Assembly (NCBI GenBank): GCA_963717445.1 | Contig: OY970334.1 | Location: 930,001 to 994,000, forward strand | Direction: 5' to 3' | DNA from: JAGVPT01 sp963717445 | GTDB taxonomy: Bacteria; Bacteroidota; Ignavibacteria; UBA10030; UBA8401 | DNA length: 64,000 nt | Part shown: one piece after another, positions 9,857-18,161 of the stretch | Position numbering within the stretch: the stretch's first letter is position 1 | Layout of the letters: every line of letters begins with the position of its first letter | Notes under the pieces: generated by a model | Databases searched by the model: none | What the model saw: the letters and a program-made list of their open reading frames with translations, nothing else | What the model was told of the DNA's origin: nothing | Made by a program: the position numbers and the translations under genes

Positions 9857-9931
9857 TGGACGCTGTAGGGCTCGAACCTACGACCTATGCCTTGTAAGGG
9901 CATCGCTCTGAACCAACTGAGCTAAGCGTCC
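9857..9931 (-). tRNA. tRNA-Val (anticodon TAC)
   Basis: On the minus strand a full cloverleaf folds: acceptor GGACGCT/AGCGTCC, D arm GCTCAGTTGGTTCAGAGC, anticodon arm ATGCC-CTTACAA-GGCAT with TAC at positions 34-36, and T arm GTAGG-TTCGAGC-CCTAC. Discriminator base is A; CCA is not encoded. It reads GUA valine codons. Confidence 0.95.
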
Positions 9932-9976
9932 TGTTTTAAATTTGGCAACCCCTTTAGCGAAGTCCCTTTGAAGACC

Positions 9977-9989
9977 GAGCTAAGCGTCC
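9977..9989 (-). repeat. 13-base copy of the tRNA-Val 5' end
   Basis: GGACGCTTAGCTC, the first 13 bases of tRNA-Val, occurs again about 58 bases upstream of the true tRNA on the same strand; the rest of the tRNA is absent. It may be the remnant of a duplicated tRNA or an old integration into the gene. Confidence 0.7.
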
Positions 9990-10119
9990 AACTCATCAGT
10001 AATATATCGATCCGAAAGTCCTGATTCAAGGGGACGGTAAAGTTGCCTTCTGCAAGATGAGTTACAAGTATAGAAGGGAATTCAATTCGATTGAGACCCC
10101 AACACAAAACGTCGGGGTC

Positions 10120-10181
10120 CTGAAAATGACATGGGGTTAGCGCGTCCAAAAGCAGGTCGCTCTAACCCCAGTCATTTTCAG
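10120..10181. terminator. Long hairpin directly after tRNA-Gly
   Basis: Arms 10120-10140 and 10162-10181 pair over 20 bases with a single bulged A, around a 21-base loop. The structure begins at the base immediately 3' of tRNA-Gly in the direction of transcription. A smaller hairpin (GACCCC...GGGGTC, 10095-10119) follows. There is no T-run, so it may be a processing or non-canonical termination signal rather than a standard intrinsic terminator. Confidence 0.55.
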
Positions 10182-10855
<674 letters not shown>

Positions 10856-11989
10856 ATGAATTTTACATCAATTTACTTTGTGTGCCTGCTTTTCCTGTTC
10901 CTTTGTTACCTAGTTCTACATCTTTACGCTTCAAAGGGTCTGCGGACGCTGCGTAGGCACGCAAAACAGCAAGCGGAAACGCAACCCGGGTTGTCGGTGA
11001 TCGTCGCGGCCAGAAACGAGGAAAAATATATCGGCCGTTGTCTTCAGTCGCTCGTGACCCAGGAATACCCAGCGGGGTTGTTCGAGATTATCATCATCAA
11101 CGATCGCTCAACGGACAAAACCGCAGCCATCGTCGAGAATTATTGCGCCAGGTACGCTTCCGTTACTTTGGTCAACGTGACGTCGGTAACGTCTGATCTC
11201 CCTCCCAAGAAAAATGCATTGAATGAAGGAATCCGCAAGAGCAAAAATGATATTCTCGTATTTACGGATGCGGACTGTGTTCCGCCGCCGACGTGGCTTG
11301 GTGCGATTGCCAGAGAGTTCACCTTTGACGTAGGAGCTGTTGCCGGCTACTCCCCCATCCAGCAGCGGTTCCCATCGCAGTTCATCGCACGATGGGGAGA
11401 TTTCTTTCTCCGGTATCTTGAAATCAAGAAGTCGGTCGGGGCTGCGGCCGGGATCGGCTTGGGACGGGCGTTCATGTGCACAGGAAGGAATCTTGCATAC
11501 CGGAAGTCTGTGTTCCACGAAGTGCGTGGATACGAACAAATCAGGCACTCGATCAGCGGCGACGATGACCTGTTCATTCAGCTCGTGCAAGACGAGACGC
11601 AATGGAAGATCCGATACATGCTTGTCCCGGAAAGCTATGTGCCGACAAACGCGCCTGCTTCCGTGGGGGCATTTATCAACCAGCACAAGCGTCACTTTTC
11701 GGCAGGCAAGTTTTATCCGATGAGGATGAAAATCATCTTTGCATTGATGCATTCGTTCAGTGCCCTCGCCTTCCTCTCGATCTTTGTCTCGCCTGCAGCC
11801 GGGGTTCTGTTGCTAAGCGGAAAGCTTTTTGTGGACGGGTGGATCTTCTACCGGGGCACGGCGCTCTTTGGCGAGAGCCGGCTACGCCGATCGCTCTTAC
11901 CGCTTGAATGCGCCTCCGTGGTGTATAATTCTTTCATCGGACCACTCGGAGTCCTCGGAACATTTACGTGGAAGGGTAGGAGATCATAG
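10856..11989 (+). CDS. Membrane glycosyltransferase, family 2
   Basis: A 377-residue protein from the ATG at 10856 (an upstream TTG gives only three more residues). Layout: N-terminal membrane helix (IYFVCLLFLFLCYLVLHLY); GT-A domain with PGLSVIVAARNEEKYIGRCL, the DxD-like FTDADC, and the later GDDDLFIQ with a downstream QHKRHFSAGKFYP replacing the usual QRxRW motif; two or three C-terminal membrane helices. This is the arrangement of processive or polyprenyl-linked GT2 enzymes that make surface polysaccharide or glycolipids at the inner membrane. The next gene (flippase-like) begins within 20 bases, suggesting that the two act on one lipid-linked product. Confidence 0.88.
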   Translation: MNFTSIYFVCLLFLFLCYLVLHLYASKGLRTLRRHAKQQAETQPGLSVIVAARNEEKYIGRCLQSLVTQEYPAGLFEIIIINDRSTDKTAAIVENYCARYASVTLVNVTSVTSDLPPKKNALNEGIRKSKNDILVFTDADCVPPPTWLGAIAREFTFDVGAVAGYSPIQQRFPSQFIARWGDFFLRYLEIKKSVGAAAGIGLGRAFMCTGRNLAYRKSVFHEVRGYEQIRHSISGDDDLFIQLVQDETQWKIRYMLVPESYVPTNAPASVGAFINQHKRHFSAGKFYPMRMKIIFALMHSFSALAFLSIFVSPAAGVLLLSGKLFVDGWIFYRGTALFGESRLRRSLLPLECASVVYNSFIGPLGVLGTFTWKGRRS

Positions 11990-12006
11990 AAGGTCTAATC
12001 ACAAGA

Positions 12007-12972
12007 TTGAAGGGCATCCATCTACATCCGCGTTTAGCGACCGTCCTCAAGTTCATCGTGGCGATCGGACTTCTGACGGCGCTCGTCTTCTATGTCGATG
12101 TTGACGCGCTGCGTCAATCGGTCTTAAGAGCAAACGCGCTGTATCTCATTATCGGCGCCTCCCTCGTCGTTGCGAATCTGGGCCTGCAGTTCCTCCGTTG
12201 GCGCTATTTACTCCGGTTGATTTCTACGGAAGTGCCGGGGAGCAAAATACTTACTTCCCTTTTTATCGGCTATTCGGCCGGATTTTTCACTCCAGGGCAG
12301 GTGGGCGAGCACGGTGGGAGGATGGTGTCGCTTTCGCCCTTGCAGTCGATCCAGGTCCTGGCCATGAGCTTGATCGACAAAATATACATTCTGGCGGTAA
12401 CGATCATTATGGGTCTCGTCGCCGTGTGGCTGTATTTTGAACTATTTCTGCCTCAGTATTGGACGCCGTTCTTCACTGCGGGCGTTTTTGCAGTGACCGC
12501 TTCGTTTTTGATCGTCGTATTCTACCCCGATTTGTTGAAGAAACTCCTTCGCGTCATGCTTCACAAAGTGAGGAAATACAGAGCCGTCTCGGCTTTCCTT
12601 TTCGTGAGAGATGTGTTTCATCGGCGTCAGGCGAGAGTGTTGCTTTTTTTGACATTCCTTCTCAACGCCATCGTTATCCTTCAGTATCATTTCTTTGTGA
12701 TGGCGTTCGCGCCCGTCCCGCTCAAAGTCTCGGTGCTCTGCGCATCGAACATCCTCTTTATCAAAGCGGCGATACTCCCGATCTCTCTCGGAGACCTTGG
12801 CATCCGCGAAAGCACGGCCATTTTTTTCTTCACTCGTGCCGGAATTCCCGCTGCCGCGGCGCTGAACGCTTCCCTCTGCGTCTTTTTCATCAACATACTT
12901 CTTCCGAGTTTGCTCGGAGCGGTCCTGGTGTTGAGGATCAAAACCGCTGACAAGACGGCCGGACCGCAATGA
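12007..12972 (+). CDS. Flippase-like membrane protein (LPG_synthase_TM/UPF0104)
   Basis: A 321-residue protein with about 8 membrane helices. GYSAGFFTPGQVGEHGGR near residue 100 and the late ILPISLGDLGIRESTAIFFF match the conserved 'P.g.Ge..R' and 'P.s.Gg.GvrE' motifs of the lysylphosphatidylglycerol-synthase transmembrane family, which includes putative glycolipid flippases (YbhN, AglD-associated proteins). The TTG at 12007 is the first conventional start; a GGAG at 11979-11982 lies rather far upstream and would better serve an ATA at 11986, so the exact start is uncertain. It follows the glycosyltransferase at once, as in many lipid-glycan clusters. Confidence 0.78.
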   Translation: MKGIHLHPRLATVLKFIVAIGLLTALVFYVDVDALRQSVLRANALYLIIGASLVVANLGLQFLRWRYLLRLISTEVPGSKILTSLFIGYSAGFFTPGQVGEHGGRMVSLSPLQSIQVLAMSLIDKIYILAVTIIMGLVAVWLYFELFLPQYWTPFFTAGVFAVTASFLIVVFYPDLLKKLLRVMLHKVRKYRAVSAFLFVRDVFHRRQARVLLFLTFLLNAIVILQYHFFVMAFAPVPLKVSVLCASNILFIKAAILPISLGDLGIRESTAIFFFTRAGIPAAAALNASLCVFFINILLPSLLGAVLVLRIKTADKTAGPQ

Positions 12973-13115
12973 TGTGGATGACGGTCATCTCAACCATTAT
13001 AATACTTGCAGCCGCGCTGTATGCTCGGATCATATTCATCAGTTGCTTCATCTACATTCCCCCTATATTTTTTGTTCTTTCTCAGTCAGATACTTTGTCG
13101 CATGCGAATACGTAA
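12969..13115 (+). CDS. Short hydrophobic ORF, translationally coupled
   Basis: Its ATG overlaps the TGA of the flippase-like gene (ATGATG, overlap of four bases), the usual layout of coupled genes. It encodes only 48 residues with one strong membrane helix (VISTIIILAAALYARIIF) and then stops. In comparable clusters a third membrane protein or glycosyltransferase follows here, so this could be the 5' stub of a truncated gene. No homologue is recognised. Confidence 0.35.
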   Translation: MMWMTVISTIIILAAALYARIIFISCFIYIPPIFFVLSQSDTLSHANT

Positions 13116-13438
13116 AGCCCTTTGAGCAAGTTGGCTGAGTCACTTACGGCCGCAGAAAATCAGGAAGAACAGTACAAGGCTCGGCTGTCAAAGATTCGTA
13201 GCGATAAGATTTTGCAGCCGGAGATGCCTACATCAATCTGCGTACATGGAATTACATCCACTGCTAGATTCACCGTCAGGTTTGAAATGTCTCTTCCCGA
13301 TGCTTGATATTGTGCGAAAAACTTCGTACCTAGACTGTCGGCAGACAATTTCGGCGGTACCCTCAACCATAATTTTTCGAGTGGCTGAGAGGGAGATTTG
13401 ACCCGCTGTCCTACCGGTCTGCTCAAGGAGGAGAATAC
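13116..13438. other. Intergenic stretch without recognisable gene
   Basis: Short open frames exist on both strands but none has a ribosome binding site or recognised sequence. The final bases hold the AAGGAGG of the DUF362 gene. Confidence 0.4.
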
Positions 13439-15031
13439 ATGATATCGCGACGTGATTTTATCAAAGCATCCGCATTGGCAAGCGGTGCCGTATTCCTTAA
13501 TATCCACAAAAGCTGGGGACACTCTTCAACTTCAGAATTTTTTGCTCTTAATGATTTTATTCAAACCCACCCCGATGCAGTTTTCATTCTGAGAACCAGC
13601 GTCGATGAGAAAACAGATACTTCCGCTCTCCTCGATGTAGGCCAGAAACTCGGGGCGACACTTTTCGTGAGCACGCCAGACCCTTCCGATGCATTCCCTA
13701 TAACAACTGATATCATTATTAAACCGAATATCACGGCATGGGCGTGGGATATCCCGCCGATCGAACAAACAATGGGGATACAAACGGACCCCTACTTCGT
13801 CGAGGGAATGATCAACAGCCTTACGAATCTTGGCGCGGCCGATAAGAACTTGTTCATCCGCGAAGCTAATTATGACAGCTCGCGAACGGACGGGAAGTGG
13901 TACAGCGACCTTGCTTTACGAACCGGAGTCGACCTGAAAGTCTTCGATACAGTGAACAATCTTCCAGCCGCGGACCTTCAGTGGGTCGACGTTCCGAACG
14001 GAGTATGGTACAATAAGATTCCCTATCTTTCTCCGGTCAACGCTCTCGGCTCTTGCCTCGTTAACATCGCAAAGTTCAAGTCTCACTCTATGGGGATGAC
14101 CCTCTGCTCGAAAAATATTCAAGGCACGAACGCACGCCCCTACGTAGCACACTGTACCGCATGGGGTACCGCGATGGCGGGTGTAGACCCAAGTAATGTT
14201 GTCCCGGACGCATTCACAACCATCAAATCCAATTATGATCGGCACGTAGCGGAGAGTATTCCCCGATGGGATCTCCCTGGCGATGCGAGCGGCGGTCTCT
14301 GGATGGAAACACATACGGCGCGATGCCTTGACAATAATTCGATTTTGGAGCCGGTCATCAATATTATAGAGGGAGTCTACGGCAGGGAGGGTCCATTTGT
14401 CTCAGGTCCTGCGGACAACAACGGCTATGGCCGCAATATCATGACGAACGTTGTGATCTTCGGAAAGAACGCTCGGCATGTCGACATTATCGGGACGTAT
14501 CTTGCAGGTCATGAGCCGGGAAATTTCGGACTTTTCCACATCGCCATCGAACGCGGCCTGTCAAAATATCTCGACCCATCTACCATTCCATTGTATGAGT
14601 GGAAGCTGGACGGATCCGCAACCTTAACGCCTCTTCAGAGTTTCCCCCGCACACCGATCAGAACATTGTATCTGCAGAAGGCCGGTGAACCGCAGTATCA
14701 CATGGTCGACGAACCGTACGACTACACAGGCTCAACGTTTGTCGCTTCTACAAAGCCGGACAAACCCGATGTCTTTCACATCTCCCAGAATTTTCCAAAT
14801 CCGTTCAATCCTTCCACGTCAATTCAGTACTACATTCCAAAATCCGGAAATGTGAAGCTTGAGATCTTCGACGTCCGCGGATCGCTCATCGATGTTTTAG
14901 TTGATGGCTACGCGCTTGCCGGAGATCATGTTGCTGTTTGGAATTCACAGAGAAGAGCCACGGGGACGTATTTCTATCGTCTCCTCTACGAAGGGTTCAG
15001 CCAAACGAAACCGATGGTCCTTCTGAAGTAG
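13439..15031 (+). CDS. DUF362 protein with Tat signal and T9SS sorting domain
   Basis: A 530-residue protein starting after a strong AAGGAGG. The N-terminus MISRRDFIKASALASGAVFL is a twin-arginine signal (SRRDFIK). The body, about 60-425, carries DIIIKPNITAW and VNIAKFKSHSMGMTLCSKNI, which fit the DUF362 domain ('KPN' and 'KlKtHs...alKN'); in some members this domain accompanies iron-sulfur proteins. The last ~80 residues read QNFPNPFNPSTSIQYYIP ... VKLEIFDVRGSLI ... GTYFYRLLYEG, a complete T9SS type A sorting domain. The protein therefore seems to be folded in the cytoplasm, exported by Tat and then moved to the cell surface by T9SS. Molecular role unknown. No partner gene is seen next to it. 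Confidence 0.85.
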   Translation: MISRRDFIKASALASGAVFLNIHKSWGHSSTSEFFALNDFIQTHPDAVFILRTSVDEKTDTSALLDVGQKLGATLFVSTPDPSDAFPITTDIIIKPNITAWAWDIPPIEQTMGIQTDPYFVEGMINSLTNLGAADKNLFIREANYDSSRTDGKWYSDLALRTGVDLKVFDTVNNLPAADLQWVDVPNGVWYNKIPYLSPVNALGSCLVNIAKFKSHSMGMTLCSKNIQGTNARPYVAHCTAWGTAMAGVDPSNVVPDAFTTIKSNYDRHVAESIPRWDLPGDASGGLWMETHTARCLDNNSILEPVINIIEGVYGREGPFVSGPADNNGYGRNIMTNVVIFGKNARHVDIIGTYLAGHEPGNFGLFHIAIERGLSKYLDPSTIPLYEWKLDGSATLTPLQSFPRTPIRTLYLQKAGEPQYHMVDEPYDYTGSTFVASTKPDKPDVFHISQNFPNPFNPSTSIQYYIPKSGNVKLEIFDVRGSLIDVLVDGYALAGDHVAVWNSQRRATGTYFYRLLYEGFSQTKPMVLLK

Positions 15032-15815
15032 ATCATCCCGATTGTACAAATTGTGATTCAAGAGATGCTCGGTGTTGTTGAGCATGGATGGACGCTTATA
15101 TATAGAGACTTCTGAATTGTTTTAAAAGTATGGCTCACGCAATCCATAGCGATGGCTTCGCCAGACGTAAAGTGGCAAAATGATTTAACAACAGAGTCTT
15201 TGCGCCTTCGCGGCTTGGTGAGAGACAATTTTTCAGAAGCCTCATATATTTTTTAACACATACTTTTACTTAGTACCGCATTTCCTTTGCCAGCCCCTCT
15301 GAACAAAGACATAAATTTGATTCCATCATTATTTCGAAAGTGAGGGAAATTAATCAGCAACACGACGGTCTAATTTGTAAATGGCAAGGCGTAATCATCG
15401 GAAACAGCGCAGTATAGTTCACCGGTAAGACTGGCAACGACTCACTTCTTCTAGAAGCTATCTCAAAAACGCTTGATTAAGTCCTTCTGAAGGAATACTG
15501 ACAGATCATTGTCATTCTGAACCCCGTCGCTTTTCAGACGGGGTGAAGAATCCATGACAATGACATCCCTTGACTCTACTAGGCTTCCATGTCATGGATG
15601 CTTCTCCCGCCGCAAAACGGTGGGATCAGCATGACATTTACGGCTGCTTTCTGCATGAAAACCATTTTTGAGATGGCTTCTAGTTACGATCAACACTAGC
15701 GTGCCTGCTAACCAGTCGCTTCCGCCAAGAAACGGCGGGTCTCGAAACAAACGCTCGACAACCGATGAAACCGGCCGTCGACGATTTTGCTGCGCGAAAC
15801 AACCGAAAAATAAAC
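15032..15815. other. Repeat-bearing intergenic stretch
   Basis: No coding frame is supported. It contains a copy of a dispersed repeat around 15195-15235 (TTTGCGCCTTCGCGGCTTGG on this strand; related copies at 20574-20598 and 32868-32939) and the inverted hairpin pair at 15511-15635. Confidence 0.5.
15511..15635. repeat. Two inverted ~47-base hairpin repeats
   Basis: Unit 1 (15511-15559) runs GTCATTCTGAACCCC ... GGGGTGAAGAATCCATGACA with an internal ACCCCGTC/GACGGGGT stem. Unit 2 (15590-15635) is the same sequence family reversed: its complement begins GTCATGCTGATCCCACCG and ends GAAGCATCCATGACA. The whole forms a large imperfect palindrome. Confidence 0.7.
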
Positions 15816-16016
15816 ATGAAAACGTTTAGAAAATATGCTATTATGGTCTTCGTCGTTCTAGCTACTGTGCTCGGCACCGCGTGGTATTACGCTTCGCGCG
15901 AGCAGTTTATCCGAGTGTCATTGATTTGCTATGGTTTCTTGGTCGGCTACCTGGCAGCGTGGTTTCACATCGGACGCCGTCTAGAATTTAGAAAGTTTGG
16001 TAATGACTCATTTTGA
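15816..16016 (+). CDS. Small putative membrane protein, 3' end inside a repeat
   Basis: A 66-residue frame with two hydrophobic segments (YAIMVFVVLATVLGTAWYY and VSLICYGFLVGYLAAWF). There is no Shine-Dalgarno, and the last codons and stop lie inside the terminal inverted repeat of the element starting at 15999, so the original C-terminus may have been lost. Possibly a real but truncated gene, possibly chance. Confidence 0.35.
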   Translation: MKTFRKYAIMVFVVLATVLGTAWYYASREQFIRVSLICYGFLVGYLAAWFHIGRRLEFRKFGNDSF

Positions 16017-16551
16017 GAAAGAAAATCGAGTTTCTGAGGTTTAATGGAGTTAGTGTATGTTACTTTCTTTCCGAGGAAGTAACCAAAGAAATCTCTCGTC
16101 CGAAGGACCCCTTCGGGGAAATCGTAACACACGGATTCAATCCCAGCCGCACATGCCGTCAATTTCGGTGCAAGAGAGCGTCGAATATTTTGGTTTGATG
16201 GTCAAGCGCCGAAATTGAAACCCTTCGATTGAATCCTTCCCGTCCGCAGACCTGACGATTTCGATTAATGTTGCAAAAGCTGCATGTGTTGTATCCTCGG
16301 AATCGGGGGCAGTGGGGGGTGGGGGCGATGCGCGCGTTGAGAAAACGGCTGGCATGTGCAGGTGGCAAGGGGGAGCCGTTTTCTCTTAGCTATGTGCAGG
16401 AAAGCATCGCCAGCATTCCGATTCCGAGAAGCTCTTCCCGCTTTCCAAAAATATGAAAGGCGGGATCCCGTACAGCGGGACTTTGCTTCTTTCTCTGGTA
16501 CCAGAGAAAGAAGGATGACTTCAAGCCTATTATTCAAAATGAGTCACGACC
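15999..16551 (+). mobile_element. TIR-bounded repeat element, copy A
   Basis: A 553-bp element with ends GGTAATGACTCATTTT and (complement of the right end) GGTCGTGACTCATTTT. A second, inverted copy lies at 21691-22317 and is about 85-90% identical by eye apart from short insertions. Inside are a perfect 28-bp palindrome (16486-16513, centre GGTACC), a long-range inverted repeat CAATTTCGG...CCGAAATTG near 16160-16218, and a double hairpin (16099-16119). A short frame with MRALRKRLAC is present in both copies, but no transposase is encoded, so it behaves like a non-autonomous (MITE-like) element. No clear target duplication is visible at its ends. Confidence 0.8.
16436..16480 (+). mobile_element. 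45-bp double-hairpin mini-element inside copy A
   Basis: Precisely absent from copy B, where AGCTCT joins CTTTGC directly. It folds as hairpin I, TCCCGC...GCGGGA with a loop of about 18 bases including CTTT/AAAG pairing, followed at once by hairpin II, TCCCG-TACAG-CGGGA. Confidence 0.75.
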
Positions 16552-16632
16552 GAAAGTTTTCAAGATTTTTATCGAATGATTCCGGAGCTTAGGAAAACAC
16601 GCCGCCGCTCTACATGATCCTCCGACTTCGCT

Positions 16633-16653
16633 TCCCGAAGGGATTCCTTGGGA
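16633..16653. repeat. Solo short double hairpin
   Basis: TCCC-GAA-GGGA followed by TTCC-TTG-GGA, outside the larger repeat element and 78 bases before the CE15 gene. It closely resembles the 23-bp insertion at 21981-22003. Confidence 0.6.
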
Positions 16654-16730
16654 CATGATGACTATTTAATATTTTCTTTGAAAAAGCAAATTAGGACACT
16701 ACCGAATATTTTAATTGATTAAGGTAATCC

Positions 16731-18080
16731 GTGAAAAGAATGTATCTTACTCTTTTGTTTATTTTAATAACCTCCGCTTCAACGCAAGCGCAATTCGATC
16801 CGAAACAAATCGACAGCATTAAGATTGCTACAAATGAAGATTATCGATTGATGTTGAAACAGCTTAAGATCGATTCACTACGAGCAGGTCCATCCGGTAA
16901 TCCAAAGGCACCCAATGCTGCAAATACCGATGAATCAAAAGCATCACCGTATACCTCTCTCCCCGACCCTCTACGATTAAATAACGGCGAGAAAGTACGG
17001 GATGCAGAAACGTGGTGGAAAAAACGCCGCCCGGAAATAGTTGAATATTTTGATCGGGAGATCTATGGACGGGTTCCTAAGAATGTGCCGGAAGTTACCT
17101 GGCACGTAGTGACGATAAAAAATGATACCGTAGAAAATATTCCGGTCATCGTTAAAAAATTATCGGGTCACGCCGACAACTCTTCGTTCCCCCCCATCAG
17201 TGTCGATATACAATTAACGCTTACAATTCCGGAGAACGCTAAAACTCCGGTACCGGTTGTCATGGAATTCGGATTTGTTTTCCCTCCGGGGTTCAAATTT
17301 CCCGAACCCCCTGCCGGCACGCCAAGGGAACCAAGCTGGCAATTCCAGGTGCTTTCAAAAGGGTGGGGCTACGCTATTCTTGTCCCAACAAGTTATCAAG
17401 CGGATTGGGGAGCCGGATTAATTAAAGGTATTATTGGTCTGACAAATAAAGGACAGCACAGAAAACCTGACGATTGGGGAGCACTAAGGGCATGGGCCTG
17501 GGGGGCAAGCCGTGCACTGGATTATTTCGAAACCGACAAATTCGTAAATGCAAAACAGGTGATCATTGAAGGTTTGTCGCGATATGGAAAAGCCGCAATA
17601 GTGACAATGGCATACGATTCAAGGTTCGCATTGGCATTCATCGGATCTTCCGGAGCGGGCGGTGTTAAAATACTTCGGCGTGTCTACGGAGAGCAAGTAG
17701 AAAATCTGACTTCGTCCGGCGAGTATCACTGGTTCGCGGGTAACTTTTTAAAATATGCCGGTCATCTAAAAGTGAACGATCTACCGGTCGATGCGCACGA
17801 GCTTGTCGCGTTGTGCGCTCCCCGTCCAGTATTTATTAGCTGCGGTTCTCCTGCGGTTGAAGGAGGATGGGTTGACGCAAAAGGCATGTTCCTGGGAGGC
17901 GCATACGCAAGTCCCGTCTATGAACTTCTGGGAAAAAAAGGATTAGGAACTTATGATTTTCCTCCAATTGAAACAGCCCTGATAAACGGTGAGATTGCAT
18001 TTCGGCAGCATAAGGGGGGACATACAACCGGACCCAACTGGCCCTCTTTTTTAAAATATGCCGACAAGTACATTAAGTAA
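16731..18080 (+). CDS. CE15-type glucuronoyl/acetyl-xylan esterase family protein
   Basis: A 449-residue exported alpha/beta hydrolase; GTG start with AAGG six bases upstream, signal peptide about 1-20 (ends TQAQ). Residues about 75-115 (LPDPLRLNNGEKV, WWKKRRPEIVEYFDREIYGR) and the nucleophile motif EGLSRYGKAA with Ser283 are typical of CE15 4-O-methyl-glucuronoyl methylesterases and related bacterial esterases; the His of the triad is probably in KGGHTTGPNWPSF near the C-terminus. CE15 enzymes cut ester bonds between glucuronic acid in xylan and lignin alcohols; bacterial members can also act on other uronate esters. The Cys of the classic GCSRxGK motif is Leu here. The gene lies between the inverted repeat copies, apart from the main pectin region. 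Confidence 0.85.
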   Translation: MKRMYLTLLFILITSASTQAQFDPKQIDSIKIATNEDYRLMLKQLKIDSLRAGPSGNPKAPNAANTDESKASPYTSLPDPLRLNNGEKVRDAETWWKKRRPEIVEYFDREIYGRVPKNVPEVTWHVVTIKNDTVENIPVIVKKLSGHADNSSFPPISVDIQLTLTIPENAKTPVPVVMEFGFVFPPGFKFPEPPAGTPREPSWQFQVLSKGWGYAILVPTSYQADWGAGLIKGIIGLTNKGQHRKPDDWGALRAWAWGASRALDYFETDKFVNAKQVIIEGLSRYGKAAIVTMAYDSRFALAFIGSSGAGGVKILRRVYGEQVENLTSSGEYHWFAGNFLKYAGHLKVNDLPVDAHELVALCAPRPVFISCGSPAVEGGWVDAKGMFLGGAYASPVYELLGKKGLGTYDFPPIETALINGEIAFRQHKGGHTTGPNWPSFLKYADKYIK

Positions 18081-18161
18081 TGCACAATACGATATGAGAG
18101 TTTTCAAGTTTACGAGGAGTGGTTTACATCAATTATTTTACAAATAGCTTAGGAGGATAAC

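Noticed and set aside
9841..9860. TCCACA...TGTGGA as an intrinsic terminator
   Set aside because: The right arm is part of the tRNA-Val acceptor region and no T-run follows.
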